Source: Isoetes taiwanensis
Taxonomy: Eukaryota > Streptophyta > Lycopodiopsida > Isoetales > Isoetaceae
Length of the DNA: 64,000 nt
Assembly (NCBI GenBank): GCA_021234155.1
Contig: JAJEKV010000027.1
Location: 15,096,891 to 15,160,890, forward strand
Direction: 5' to 3'
Shown: piece after piece, positions 48,360 through 60,609 of the stretch
Layout of the letters: every line of letters begins with the position of its first letter
Position numbering within the stretch: position 1 is the stretch's first letter
Program-made: the position numbers and the translations under genes
The notes under the pieces: generated by a model
The model's database searches: none
The model's input: the letters and a program-made list of their open reading frames with translations, nothing else
What the model was told of the DNA's origin: nothing

Positions 48360-48600
48360 ATGTAAAATCTTGAATCTGTCCGGTTTAGAGCATTTTTTTT
48401 AATTATGTTACATTCATACATTAGCAATACTTGCTGCAACGATTTTAGGAAATTCAATGGCCCCTAAAGAGTTCTAGAAGTAGCTCGAAGCTTAAACCAA
48501 CCCGGCGATATTTTACAATACCTGGTTTAAATTCGTACACCCCTCATGTGATAAGCTAAAATGGGTAGACTATTGATAATGATATTATGGATGAGAGCAC
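48360..48600. other. Spacer, nothing recognised
   Basis: No coding or repeat feature could be supported between the exon-like repeat and the transposase remnant. Confidence 0.4.
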
Positions 48601-50700
48601 AAAAGCTGGCGAGGTGGTGTGGCCGAATCATTACAAAGAAGAGTTGAATATTGAGAGCATGAGGGATACTTACAAAGCAAGAAAAATATGGAGAGAATGA
48701 TGGTTAGATGATCATGATTGAAATGCAGCTTTTAATTATGATATTGGGAGAGCATTTTGTATCTGGCCTCAGCAAGACCTAAATGTAGAAGTGCATTTGG
48801 GAAAAGAAGGTGCAACTCATAAGGACCGCATTTAGGGAGCATCTTTGAGAGTGACCAACATAAGCATGCAAGATGAATGATGAAGGAGGAGGGAAAAAGA
48901 CTCATTCTTGAAAGTTGATAAACAAAAGATGCACTCTATAGACTAAAGAAGTGCTAACTTTGTTCATGGCGGCGTATTTTATTGGAAAAGAAGATTTAGC
49001 ATATCGAAAAATTGGTGGTCTTTTGCATCTTCGGGGAGCTGTTGGTGTTGATGTTTCCACTTTTATAATGATGACAAAGCACCTTATTGAATTTTTAAAA
49101 TGTATGTGTGCATCATTAGAAACAAAAATCTTTGAAAAGATAAAATTAAGTCCATGGTTTGGAGTCATGGTGGATGAGTCTAACGATGTTAGTGTGTGAA
49201 GACCCTTATTTTATATGCAAAATTACCTTGATGACTTCGGCCAAGGCGAGGCATTTCTAGGTAAATTTGCGGCATTTAGATGAAGGCGTCGCGGCAACTA
49301 TACTTCTTTACCATAATTAGAGAAGAGACTAGATGAAGGCAAGGGTTGGAACATGCAAAATGATGGGTTTTGGTTAGGATGGAGCATCACATTTATGGTT
49401 GGGCGTGGGGCCCGGGGTGGCGACAAGGTTGAAGAAGAAACAACCATACTTGACATCCAGCATTGTGTTACTGTGGACCCGCTTGTGTGTGGAGTTTGTA
49501 GGTAAACATGCAGGCGCAGGAGCTAAGTCAGGAAGATTGATATATTGGTGAATGGGACAATGTATTTTTTGACCAGCAGTCTAAGAGGTAAGCTTTTGGC
49601 GATTTAGAAGGGAACTAGCCTATTCTACCCACTAGACTTGAAAGCATTTCAAATACAAGGTGGTCGGTAGACACCATGCTATCCATAAATTGTGTGAGGT
49701 ATTTGAGCGAGTGATGGAAGCAGCTTCAACAAAATGCATCTTGGTTGTTTGATGAATTCCGGGGTTTAAGATTGCCATTGCATTTCTTGGCTGATATTTT
49801 GAGGCATTTAACTCTGCTTGAGTGCGGTTACCAAAGAGATTATGTGGATGCTACAATGATATCAAGCATACAATCCAACAAAGGTACAAATTGAGATGGA
49901 CTTTTTTGAATGAAACGGCGGCCCGGCGATTTAAATGGGTTTACGTGGGGCCAATGAAAGGATACCCTATGATTCGAATTTGGAGCTCAAATGGGCTGCG
50001 GCTCTTAAGAATGGGCCGAGACATGTCGCGGCATTCAAATGAATCAGTGTGATGGTGAGGATTTGTTGAGAAACAATTGAGTTTCAACAATTTACTACAG
50101 CGTCAGACTTTTTAGATGCTTATTTGTGGATTCTTTTTATGCTTTAAAGGCTCTTACACCAGCTCACATTCCAAAGCAAGCAAGGCGGCTTGAATCTTAT
50201 AGCCAAAAAAAGATGAATGATTTTAATTTTGGAGAAACCTCATGTGGAGGTGTTAAGATTGATACCATTATAGTCCTTTTGATAAATTGAGAATGGAATA
50301 TGAAAGTTCAAAGATCAAGCTAGTGCGAGAATGGCAGGTAAAAAATTTTATGGATGCTTGGTCATTATCCTTTCTGAAAAATTTTTATAAGGAGGATAAA
50401 TATGCTGAAATGTCAAAGGCACTTAGCGGTAGCCATGGTTCAATATTGCAAGTACAACAATTTGTGAGAGGGTTTGAAGCCAAATGAACCATAATAAAGA
50501 CAAGAATCACGAGAATCCGGCCCGAATATAGTAAGTGGGCATATGGAAAAGTTTGCTAATGAGTTTGATTTTGAAGACTCTGTGGTATATGGAATCTAAG
50601 GCTAAGAAACTCGACATATTTGATGCGGAGCCGAGTTCAAAACAAGCACAATTGAAGAAAACAAGGACTTGATGATAATGATGAAGACTTAACCTGATCA
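48600..50700 (+). pseudogene. Decayed hAT-type transposase, DUF4371/ZNF862-like
   Basis: Frame 48951-49199 reads AAYFIGKEDLAYRKIGGLLH and, after an Asp-Val-Ser block, PWFGVMVDESNDVS (near 49150-49194). This is the characteristic DUF4371 region, with the catalytic-type Asp in MVDES. Downstream TRWS (near 49660) and, after a frameshift, RHHAIHKLCEVFERVMEA match the Thr-Arg-Trp block of the same proteins. Frame 50287-50487 continues with transposase-like sequence. No C-terminal dimerisation motif or terminal inverted repeats were identified. The group is known from hAT transposons and from domesticated zinc finger proteins. Stops and frameshifts show a dead copy. Confidence 0.75.
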
Positions 50701-52330
50701 ACAATGTTGAATCCTTTTGTAAAGTATTTAAAATATTAGTATTGAGTATTTAGAATGATGAGCTTTGTCGATCCAACGTATCTGATTTTTCTATATTGAG
50801 TTAATGCGGGGCGATTAATGAAAATTAATGGGTGAAACATATCTTTGCATTTTACGGTACCCATTAAGATATGTAGGAAATTGTAGGCTAACTTTGGCGG
50901 AATTAGGGCTGATTTGAGAATTGTAGAAAAATTTGTATTTGTTTTAAAAAGTTTACCCGAACCAAAGGGGGCAAGAGTGAAAGAACAATGGTACGACTTA
51001 TCAATGTGACCTTGAGCTTCATGGAGAACCGCAGGTTATCGCACTTCGAGACCTTTGAAGATTATCAATCTTAGGTCTTTACCGAATAGTCCAAAGTAAC
51101 CATCTAACGCAAGATGAAAGGCTGGCTTTGTAACTCCATCCAATCACATTAATTAAATTGCAAAAGCACTTGCGACTTGTTAAGCGAGAGCACGAAAAGA
51201 GAACAACTAATCCCATACCTCTCTGAGGTGGTCATAGATAAAAAAACAATGCTCAATGGTCTAATATTCACTCTTGCCTGGACACTGATATGATATTCTA
51301 GGGTTGAACTTGTGGGCAAGCACGTTAACCTCAATGTTGACCCCAATGTTGTGATAAGATGATCTAAAAAGCAGAAATAAAGTATATAAGAAGTTGGTTT
51401 ACTGCTGGTCCTCCCAAATTAGAAATTATACATTGAATCGAATATGATGCTTAGTTTAGCATTATATCACCTAGCTTTGATAAGCTTTGTGGATCCCTGA
51501 CACACCCACTACCACGAAGAAGTGCAAGCAAAGACGAGAGGGGATATATGTTTAATAATCTCGGAGATGCATAGACTAAGTCACAAATGTGAAGTTGAGA
51601 AATAGAAAGTGTAAAAGGAAACGTGGTATGTGTGCAAAAACTGGATGCAATAGAATGAGATCTTTTCGAGTTATGCAATCAGATATGATATGATATAACC
51701 ATCGTCTAGGAAATACATTTCATAAGCATGATGCTATGGCATTTGTGTGTGGGGTACAGACTTTGGGTAGGATGGAATGCCTTTGTGGTAGATTCGAGGG
51801 GTAACTATGAATTCTTTTGTTCTTAAACATCTAAACTGGCGGCGATGACATGTTACCTGAGATGCACCATGAGGAGACTTAATAGATTGGGGGTAATGAG
51901 AGGATGGGAGCAGAGGGCTGGGATAGTGAAGACACAAATGCGAAGGCGAGGTGAAGAAGAAGGGACACCTTCATTCCATTAAAGCAAGGAAGTCGCACAT
52001 GTATGCACGCTCTAAAAAGATTCTTAAAGAATTGAACATGGAACACAATAATCTTAAGGCCTTTTTACATGAATTTGTTCATAAATTAGCGTGAGAAGAG
52101 ACTCAAAATCCTCTTGCTCTTGATTTCGTTCTGCGATTAGGCTTCGATGAGTTCGCGAATATCTTTGGCGAAGCGAGGTGCGGAATCGACCATCTTGAGT
52201 TCTTGGATGCACAATGAGAACTTACTACTGAAGTATTAAAACTTTCTATATCTGAAAATATGATTTTGGTACTCATATATGTTTTCTGTATCTGACTATG
52301 ATCAAATTTTTGGCACTGCTCCTAGTACTA
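50700..52330. other. Spacer, probably in part transposon remnants
   Basis: Several short frames on both strands without motifs. The last ~300 bases probably belong to the L1-type LINE whose 3' end is at 52342-52421. Confidence 0.35.
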
Positions 52331-52341
52331 GGTACCTATCT

Positions 52342-52421
52342 GTATACCCTCTATGGTATACTACTTATTTATGTAATCTTTTAGTATGAATATAAGTCAC
52401 ACCTTGCCTCCAAAAAAAAAA
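52342..52421 (+). mobile_element. 3' end of an L1-type LINE with A tail
   Basis: GTATACC-CTCTAT-GGTATAC forms a 7-bp stem hairpin (52342-52361), followed by a T-rich stretch and, after GCCTCC, ten A residues (52412-52421). A short hairpin flanked by T-rich sequence and a 3' A tail is typical of plant L1-type LINE 3' untranslated regions. No ORF2 remains upstream, so this is a 5'-truncated copy. Confidence 0.55.
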
Positions 52422-54820
52422 GGTTTATGGGACTCAAAAGCTATGACCGCCGGGACCGTAACCACATGCTTTCAGTCCTCTACCATCAATCCCAAATGAA
52501 CCTATCACTATGTATTGTATCTCTCTACATGCCATGATTCCCTTCTCTCCCAGTTATCTATTTGCTCTCTAGAAATAGTATTTTAAGTTCCAAAGATGGT
52601 GTCAACATCTACTGGTATTATGGTCGGGGATAGCTATTTCTCCATCTGCCAATTCCCGACCATATATGATTAATAAAATAGAGATAGCAGCAGTATTGCA
52701 AGAGTCTTGAAAGTCATGGCATGCATCCTATACACTTATCTTAGAAAAATAATTAAAGAATAGAATAGAATAGAATATAATGATTTTTATCGTCCAGGAG
52801 ATGGAAAGGAAAACATATGCTAGAACATTAAGTAAATGAGACGACAACAAGACGGATTGGCAATGTTGCCCCAAGGGCAACATGCTGCTAGTATAGTCTA
52901 TGCACTTAAACTAGAATCAGGAGGTAGCTGGAGACTAGGTCAAAAGGTGGAAGACTTGGTAGACAATGGTGATGTGGAGGTCAAAGAGATGCTTATTTTT
53001 TCAAGTCAACAAGTACTCAGAGTTGAAAGTTCACAAAGTGTTTTATTTGAGGATCAAATGCTTAGTCAACAATATTCCCTAGAAAGAATACAGGTATGAA
53101 GTTTGGAGACATCTTTTGAAGATTGGAAGTTAAAGTTTGGAAGACCCATGGTACTTGATTCCACCCCTTAGCCATTCTTATCCATTTTTATTTCATATTC
53201 TATTGCCCAGCATCCTTTGAAATTTCTAGCCATTTTTCCCCATTCCACCACCCATACCCCTATCATGCTTTACCCAATTCCTTCTTTTCAATACATCCCT
53301 TATTCCATAAGTTATTCCACCATGCCTCCATATCCTTTACCCTTTTACTTCTTATGCCACATTTTTGCCATTCCTTTGCCCTAAACCTTGCAACTTCTTG
53401 TACCCTTATGCCTATCTATCATTGTGCCATAAGAGCCATCTTTATGTTATACCTTATGGAATATTCCGATTATGATGCCAAAACTTGGCATATCCCCAAA
53501 ACATTAGGGTTACCATTAGCCCAAATCCACTTCCTCAATTTTCACAGGTGACCCCTTAAACCATGGCTGCTTTCAAAACTACCATCCCCGGCATATTCTT
53601 TTGGTTTATACTTCAAAATCCGGTTATCGTGTCATAAGTCTCCCGGAAAAATACGGTACTTCAAACCTAAATCTGGAAGTAATTTCGAATCACGCGGTCA
53701 ATTTCTAAGCTATAAAACTACCTGATCACGGATAAGCTCTTAAGCATCATATTAAGCTAAATCCCCAGCACTAAGATGCGGAGTCGATAGAGATTCAAAC
53801 TTACATATACCCGGGGATCATTGTGAAGTTTTTGAGGCCAGGCACTCAAACTTCACAGTGATCATTGCTAAGCGGGACTTGATTTGTGAAGACTACGAGA
53901 GTACTCCCGTCGAGATCTAAAGAGATTTGGTTGAATTTATCTCTTAAAAATTATTTGATGACACGAAGTTGACATTTTCTTGCATTTGAAATGTAGTACC
54001 ATTATTCATTATTATTAAGATTGATTTACCTCCATATCAATGAGAATTTGATGCCAAGTTGAAGAAATTCTCTCACGATATGATTCTTGACAATTTTTGC
54101 CTTTCAAAAATACTTCTGAGAAAATTCCCTTATGTTCTTAATTGCTTTTGGTCGAGTTGCCATCAATCCACTGAGACATACGAGACCCCTTGTAACTGAA
54201 AGACCAAAATTCCATCTACAACTTCGAGTTAGAAAAATTTGCATTGTTTTTATTTGTTCTTGGTATTTTGCAAAATCTAATGCAAAAATAATTAGAAGCA
54301 TTCAAATGAAAATTTGACCTCATGCCACTACTCGGGATGATGCGTGTTGGCTTTGGAAATTCCCAAAAGTGGTGGGAACTCTAGTTCCATTTTCGATCCT
54401 TTGCTTCACGGTTGACGCCATTGACCAATTTTGACTCTCACTAGCTCGAATATCTCGGGATAATGATCGACTTAATTAGGGACTTCACCTTTATCCTCCT
54501 ACAACTTTTTTGTGCAAATTAAATCCATTTGACCCAAAAGATTCAATTCATTTTAAATTTTGCTACATCAATTTGTCAATGTCCATTTTTGAAATGGAAG
54601 AGTATGAAACTTTAAGTTTGCGGTTTCTTCAATATACTCACTAGGCGTCACCTTAAGTGATACGGAGTCTAACCCCAATTTGGTTTTATACTCCAAGTTG
54701 GCTTATTGTGAACGACCTTTAAAGCGGTTGAGGATCAACATTTTGGAGGTCCCTAGAGATCCTACCTAGATCTTGAGAACTCATGGCTTCAAAACAAGAA
54801 ATTTCCAATGAGCAAGAGAA
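52422..54820. other. Spacer, no gene recognised
   Basis: A frame at 52836-53099 (MRRQQDGLAMLPQGQHAASI...) ends at CAG|GTATGA, a splice-donor-like site, but no family or partner exon was seen. The 53150-53560 stretch is C- and T-rich, with repeated CCATT and CCCTT words. A strong hairpin lies at 53816-53863. Confidence 0.4.
53816..53863. other. Long hairpin, 19-bp stem with 8-nt loop
   Basis: GATCATTGTGAAGTTT(TT)GAG pairs with CTCAAACTTCACAGTGATC, with one G-T pair or mismatch, a 2-nt bulge and the loop GCCAGGCA. It could be a small-RNA-type stem, the tip of a decayed foldback element, or chance. No longer complementarity was found around it. Confidence 0.7.
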
Positions 54821-55805
54821 CCAGTATGGAAGCCGAGGGGACGCAGACCCTACAGGGGATAGATCTCTCCCCAAGTTTCAAGCTGGATTACTTCAAAGTT
54901 TGCCTTACGGTTTGAATTGAATGTGCCTACTCCATTGCCTACTTTTTGATTCGGCATGAGTGCTAATACTTTTTCTAAGAATTTTTGAAGATTACTATAG
55001 GGATTATGGCTTTTAAAGAAGGGATACTGAAGTTCTCACAATTTGAAAAGTGTTTTAAAGAGGAAATTGAAGGCGGTGGCAGGCGACTTATGAAAATATA
55101 GGGAACACTTCTTGGGATGATCTTGTCCACCAAGGATTTTTTAAACTTGAGTTTTAGATAGTTTTTAAGCGGACCTTGTTAATGAATTGCAAAAATTTCT
55201 CTCCATTTATGCAGTGAAAGTGTTAGTGGGTACAGAGGAAAGGTTGATTGCAGTTCATGAATAGATGTCGAGAAAGGTCAAGTTACCATCCCCACGCTCT
55301 TTTGGTGTCCTCCTTTAAAGGCCTATCTTCTAGACCCGAGGAAATTCACTAAGGTTTTACGAGTCTACTAGTTCTATAAGTTTTAATGTGAGACTCTGTG
55401 AGAAATGCCAAAGGCGAAGTAATGGTGGTACAAACCAGAAGCATGGGAGAGTTCCATAGACCTTCGAACCTAATAGAATTTGTTCGAGAGCATTCAAGGA
55501 GGTCAACATTGCCACCACCCTACATTTATAGAAGTTCCTCCCGGAAATAGCTCCACCTCCCCAACAAAAGTATGGTAAGAGATCAAGATCTTGATGAATT
55601 AGATGTGTTGGCAAAAATTCCAAAGTGAGTGTGGATTGCTACTTTGTTAGTGCACCTAGTTATAGGAAAAATTATTGCAACAAACTACCTTTAGTAAAGG
55701 CGGGTTAACTTGTGTAGGTACAAATGCTATAATCTTATTTGTGGCTGCAAAATGAGGAAGATCCAGTGCATTTATGTGTTCGGCTACTCTAGGAGGGTAC
55801 TCCTT

Positions 55806-55900
55806 TTCTAATGTGTTGCTGGATGGTGGATCACCCTTAAATATTATGCCTTATCATGTTATGAAAAGGTGGCCTCGAGATAGATAAAAAGATCATCACG
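55806..55900 (+). pseudogene. Gypsy aspartic protease remnant
   Basis: VLLDGGSPLNIMPYHVMKRW (55813-55872) matches the active-site stretch of plant gypsy proteases, which have Asp-Gly/Thr-Gly-Ser followed by Asn-Ile-Met and a Met-Lys. The protease cuts the retrotransposon polyprotein. Confidence 0.85.
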
Positions 55901-56859
55901 ACTTTGTTAAAATCCTTTTCTAATGCTAAAATAGCACGGGTTGGTATTGTGACCAAAGTTCACATTATCTTGAGGGCATTGTTGTAGCTGCTTTGTTGTT
56001 GTTGCTTTTGAGGATTTGGGAGAAGATGTAGATATATATGATCTCTTGTAGGAGGAGGAGGGTGATTTGTGCAGGTTGATGCTAGGCCAATCTAGTCACA
56101 GAGAGTGCACCATTCCAAATGGTGCCCAAGTGGCCACAATCTGTGGGATGGTTCTTGCATGGCTTCAAGGAAGAGGTACATTTTGTCCAGAAATCTTATG
56201 AAGAGCCTCCTAGGATCTTATGGTTTTAGCTTCTAGCACAAAAGAAATTGATTTGGGTTCCATGATCGGTGTTGCACTACCCTACGAGAATGGTAAAGAG
56301 GGATGTTTATGGTTTGATGGAGGGATTTCGAGGTAGAAATGTGGCTTCAAACTCTTGGCTAAAGTAGGAAGGATTTTTTTCTCAGGAGACCCAACTTCCA
56401 GTATAGCAGTCTCTGAAACTACTCAAGAAGCTAAGGCTATGGACATTTTCAATCATACACATTTATGGAAGTCTGAATTGGTTTAAGGCGAGGTTAGTGA
56501 TCTCGAGGCCAAGAATCTTGACATGGAGTCTCGAGAAACAGGTAATGGGAATGCTTGCTTATTTGCTACCTGGAAAATCACTCATATCCAGGGAAGGCGA
56601 GGAGTAGAGGTGATGCTTTGTGTAGAATACCTTAGTGACTTATCACTCTGAAGGAGCTATACGAGGAGGAAGATCTTGATGAGGGCGAGGCTAAAGAATT
56701 TTGCCCCATATTAGTTATAAATGCATCACAAGAAGAAGCAACCAATGAAGTCATTATTAATAAACATGGCGGCGAGAACTACGTTTGTGGGAGATCTCTT
56801 TGACACACAAGCAGGAGGAGATTACAAAATTCTTTGAAGAAAAGAAGTGAAGTGTGTTT

Positions 56860-57460
56860 GCTTGGGATTGTCCCGAGCCATTGGTATCAAAAGGAAGAGG
56901 TATGTCAATTTGAAATTAAAATTAAAGAGGGGTGTAAACCTGTTTTCGAGAAGTTAAAGAGGATCAATGCTTCACTTTTAGATTTGTCGAAGATGAGTTG
57001 CATAAGATGTTGGATCACGGGTGTTATTGTGGAGATTATTAATCTGGACGGTGTCATGCATTGTTTGATGGAAAGAAAGAATGGTGCTTTGAGAATCTGC
57101 GTATAGATTATGAGGGACACGAACAAAGCCACTATAAAAGATTGTTATCGCTTTTGCCTTTTCTAGAGAAATTTTATCGCGTTGCGGGGAAAGGCATGTA
57201 CTCATTTTTGGATGGTTTTCAGGGTTTAATCAGATCGGTATCAAAGAGAAGGATCAGCCAAAGACTTCATTTATCACCCCTGGGATACATATGCTATGAA
57301 AGGGCTGCCATTTGGCCTAATGAATGCCTTTACTTTCCAAGGGCAATGGATGTTATTTTCAAAACCATGTAGAGTTTTAGGGGTGTATCTAGATGACCTT
57401 TGTTTTCTCACTCTACTATTGTCATGTGGAATTACTTGCAAAATTTGTTCTTTATCGCGA
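56860..57460 (+). pseudogene. Gypsy reverse transcriptase remnant, plus strand
   Basis: Readable blocks are GKGMYSFLDGFQGL (near 57190-57230), TSFITPG and LPFGLMNA in a neighbouring frame, and VYLDDLCFLT with the catalytic YLDD at 57386-57397. Two overlapping frames (56834-57106 and 57061-57372) cover it. Several single-base frameshifts separate the blocks. Confidence 0.88.
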
Positions 57461-57639
57461 GGAGTTAGGAGTTAGTAAATCCAAAAAAGTGCATCTTTTT
57501 TTGCATCAAAAGGCGACACAGGACATGAAGTATCCAACCAAGGTATTCAAGTTGCTCAGGTGGGTGGGAAGCCCTCAAAAAGCTAGCACCCCCAGAATTT
57601 AGCGAGGGTTAAGAGCTTTATTGGTATGACAAGTTTCCT

Positions 57640-58100
57640 TAGAATGTCTTATATTCCAAATTTTGCTCATATCTTGAGTCCCATTTCTAAGTTGACGGGG
57701 GTAATTAAATTTCTAAATCTTTAGAAACGCACATACCACCTATCCGCATGGACTTGAGAATGCCAAGAGAGGCTTTTGCGACTTTCTCATTTCATCTATA
57801 TGTGAAGCTACTCTTTTGAAAAAACTAGATCCCCAGAGCATGCCATTTGAAGTTTATATCAACGTTGTTACTAAAAAAAGGCCATAGGTTTAGCCATTTT
57901 GCGGGATATTAAACAGCCATAGTTTTTACAGCCAAGCAAACAATGAGTGCGCTCTTGAAGAGATACACCCGAATAAAAAAGTGCTCTTTGCTCATGTTTC
58001 TTATTAATAAGGCGGGGACATTTGCGCGAAAATGAGGTTCAAGTCCACTGAAGCAAAACCAATGGGTTTGCTATTTGGAAAAAGCAACTAATAAACCAAG
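57640..58100 (+). pseudogene. Gypsy RNase H region remnant
   Basis: IPNFAHILSPISKLT (about 57650-57700) is the connection block between RT and RNase H in gypsy elements. Further blocks follow (DPQSMPFEVYIN near 57830-57865). The region ends at the CACTA-type terminus. Confidence 0.7.
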
Positions 58101-58106
58101 ATCGGA

Positions 58107-58262
58107 CACTACTACAAAATAGGTAGAAATGGCACAAAGAGTGACATTTCATCCTCCGCCTTTTACCGAATAAACGTCACTTTTATTGCCATTTTAGAAC
58201 ACAAGCGTCATAAATGGCACAAAGTGGCGTTTATGCCCGATAAAAGGCCGGATGTCACTTTA
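58107..58262 (+). mobile_element. CACTA (En/Spm)-type transposon terminus
   Basis: CACTACTACAAAA (58107-58119) is the classic terminal inverted repeat start of plant CACTA elements. It is followed by subterminal repeats in both orientations: AAATGGCACAAAG at about 58126-58140 and 58205-58220, and GTCACTTT / GTGACATTT / GGCGTTTAT words. The opposite terminus was not found in the window, so this is a fragment, or an element whose other end has decayed or lies elsewhere. Confidence 0.7.
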
Positions 58263-58263
58263 T

Positions 58264-59150
58264 TCATTCCTGACCCACAGCAACAAGCATCCATCCTATT
58301 ATGCACTTGATTTGGGTTGGAACTTCTCCCAAATTCTCGTAATAAGGTAGCTCCACAGAGCGAACAAAGGTCTCCAAATGAATGAGCATCACAGCTTGCA
58401 CTCCATAAACCAATTCCAAATGGTGTAAAATCCTGTAGCCAACTTGTAAGTACACCTGAAACTCCATAAGGCGCACATCAGGTATACGTACCAATTTCAA
58501 CGATTATCGTCGTCCGCGCAGGCAGCCGATATGGCTTTCAAAATTTTGTTAGTAGACTTCGGCTTGCCCATTGCAATGGATAAATGTGAGAAGCTTGCAC
58601 ATGTTGAACACCAGTAATCTTTTACGTTAACTGAGCTACTACTTTTCCCATGAAATGAGTTCCGTCGGAACAAAAGAATGGTTGGAACGCAAACCGAGAA
58701 ATCAAATTATGATAAAGAAAGCCCTGCGTGGTATTTTTAAGCATGCTTTCTTTGGAGTGCTTCTACCACTTAAATGAAAACATGCATGTGGCTGCGAGAT
58801 ATACTTATGACCTTTTGGAAGATGGAGGATTGATAGGCCCAATGTAATCCAATCCCCACATATGAAATGGTCAACACTCAAAATAGGATGGAATATGGCA
58901 TATTGTTGTGTGATGGTGTTTGTACCTTTGACCGCTACACATTTGCTAACAAAGTCTCTGCCGTATCGCTTGTAAAGAGTTGGCCAATAATATCCCCAAT
59001 ATGAAGGATCTTCCTAGGCGTAGTTGCAGGCGCAAAATGCCCCCTGACGAAATCATGTGCTTGCTGCAACAAATCATGAGTTCAGCCCGTTGACCAACAC
59101 GCAGCAATAAGACCTTCCATGATCCTCTTATAAAGAATAGCTTCATGCAC
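58264..59150 (-). pseudogene. Gypsy integrase remnant
   Basis: On the minus strand, YYWPTLYKRYGRDFV (near 58960-59010) is the zinc-binding part of gypsy integrase. PFHMWGLDYIGPINPP (near 58825-58872) is the start of the catalytic core. CNGQAEV (near 58565-58585) is the Asn-Gly-Gln-Ala-Glu block with the catalytic Glu. The C-terminal frame 58500-58264 has LVYGVQAVMLIHLE. Confidence 0.88.
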
Positions 59151-59299
59151 CATAACCAGCTACTTGTACTCTAAGAGCATGCTTTTGTTGCTTTGAAAAT
59201 GATGAAGGATAAGTCTGATCTTGTAAATACTGTATATATTGGCATACCAAAATCCACGGTCTCAATGAACGCCGCAGCCAATACCATTATCGGGCTTTG

Positions 59300-59900
59300 C
59301 CCCTAACGGCTGAGTGCGTTTCCTCTTCTATTCAGCACCACTACTCAAATGAGCACTTGGATTATGAGTATACTGAGCCATCTTAACATACTTCAACTCA
59401 AATTCTTGTATGATAAGAGCCCATCTTGTAAACTTAGGATCTTGGGCCAGTCTTGTTAGCAAATGCATGGCAATGGGTTCCACATCCATATGAATGTAAA
59501 CATCTTTGGCATTTGCTGAATTCCATTGAAGGGAAGAGATAATGTCTAAATTTATTCAAGGCCCACTTCGTGCCAGCAGGGTAACTCCATGAGTCGGAGT
59601 TAACAGCACCTTTAGCATAGTAATTACATCATAATGCTTTTGCTGATTTTTACGACATAGTGTGACAGCCAAAAACTTGCTCCCAAAGCGATGAGAATAA
59701 ATGAAAAGGAAAACCTTTTCGATCTTGGAGGAATCAACGAGTTCTCCTGCTTTCAATTGTCGAGGCACCATTCAAATGCTTCTAGCAGGCATCCTCCTCC
59801 ATCTAAAAATTCTGCCCACTGCTTCATAGAATCCACAAGTGTTTGGTTCAGCAAAATTGTGCAAATACTCCTCCTACTAAACTGAGTTGGCCCTTATAGC
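59300..59900 (-). pseudogene. Gypsy RNase H remnant
   Basis: Minus-strand blocks include RWALIIQEFELKYVKMAQYT (near 59370-59430), the C-terminal stretch of gypsy RNase H. Upstream remnants in frame 59556-59771 cover the connection from the RT. Stops and frameshifts are frequent. Confidence 0.7.
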
Positions 59901-60540
59901 TTCTCACTTGTGACCATTTGTAGGTGGTTTTACCTTCTCCCAAGGCTGCAATGTTACCATGATCCACATGTAATCCCACCCCGAAACATAATTGCCCAAT
60001 GGTTTTCCTCCTCTAGTGAAGAAAATACACTTAGCGAGTTCAAACTTATACCATCACGGTAGGCATCTTTCGAGAACTTTTTGGGAGATGATCAAGTGAT
60101 CCCTTCTTGGTTGAAATGCTTGTCGGAGTCATCTATAAGACTCTCAAAAAGTCTAAAATATCATGAAAAGCATATGTCATAGCTCTACGGAAATATGGCT
60201 GGAGCATTTGTGGGGCCAAGGTAATACCTTAATAACACTTGAATACTAAAAGGTGTTCGAAAAGCCGTCATTGCTTGATGTGGTGGATAGATTTGGATCG
60301 ATTATATCACAGTACCCATCAAAGAAAGAATAGGCCTGATTTCTTTACCCAACAATATCAACAAAGTGTCTATGAATGGTGTGGAAAATGATCTCTTTTG
60401 GTAGCTATTGAGATCCCACAGCATAATCCAATGCATACTTTCGGATTGAGTTATTTGGCTTTCTCCAGCGGTACAATAAGTCTGTCTGAATTTGGCGGTA
60501 CAATCCGCCTCCAAAAGCTTCATGACTTTCAACCTTTACT
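59900..60540 (-). pseudogene. Gypsy reverse transcriptase remnant, minus strand
   Basis: Minus-strand blocks in RT order: VMKLLEAD (near 60500-60530), FIDTLLIL (near 60350-60380), TAFRTPF and GPTNAPAIF, then LIDD (60128-60139), which replaces the catalytic YIDD. Frame 60302-60532 covers the first part. Confidence 0.82.
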
Positions 60541-60609
60541 TTGCTCCTATTCTTGGACTCATTCTCCTTTGAGCTTGTTGAATTTTGGTTTTGAGTCTTG
60601 TTTTCCAAA

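Larger units (their letters stand above)
54830..58105 (+). mobile_element. Decayed Ty3/gypsy retrotransposon, plus strand
   Basis: Domains occur in gypsy order: a gag-like region (about 54830-55700), aspartic protease (55813-55872), reverse transcriptase (56860-57460) and the RNase H region (57640-58100). The element stops at the CACTA-type terminus at 58107, so integrase and 3' LTR are missing. All frames are broken. A second gypsy element lies tail-to-tail on the other strand. Confidence 0.85.
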
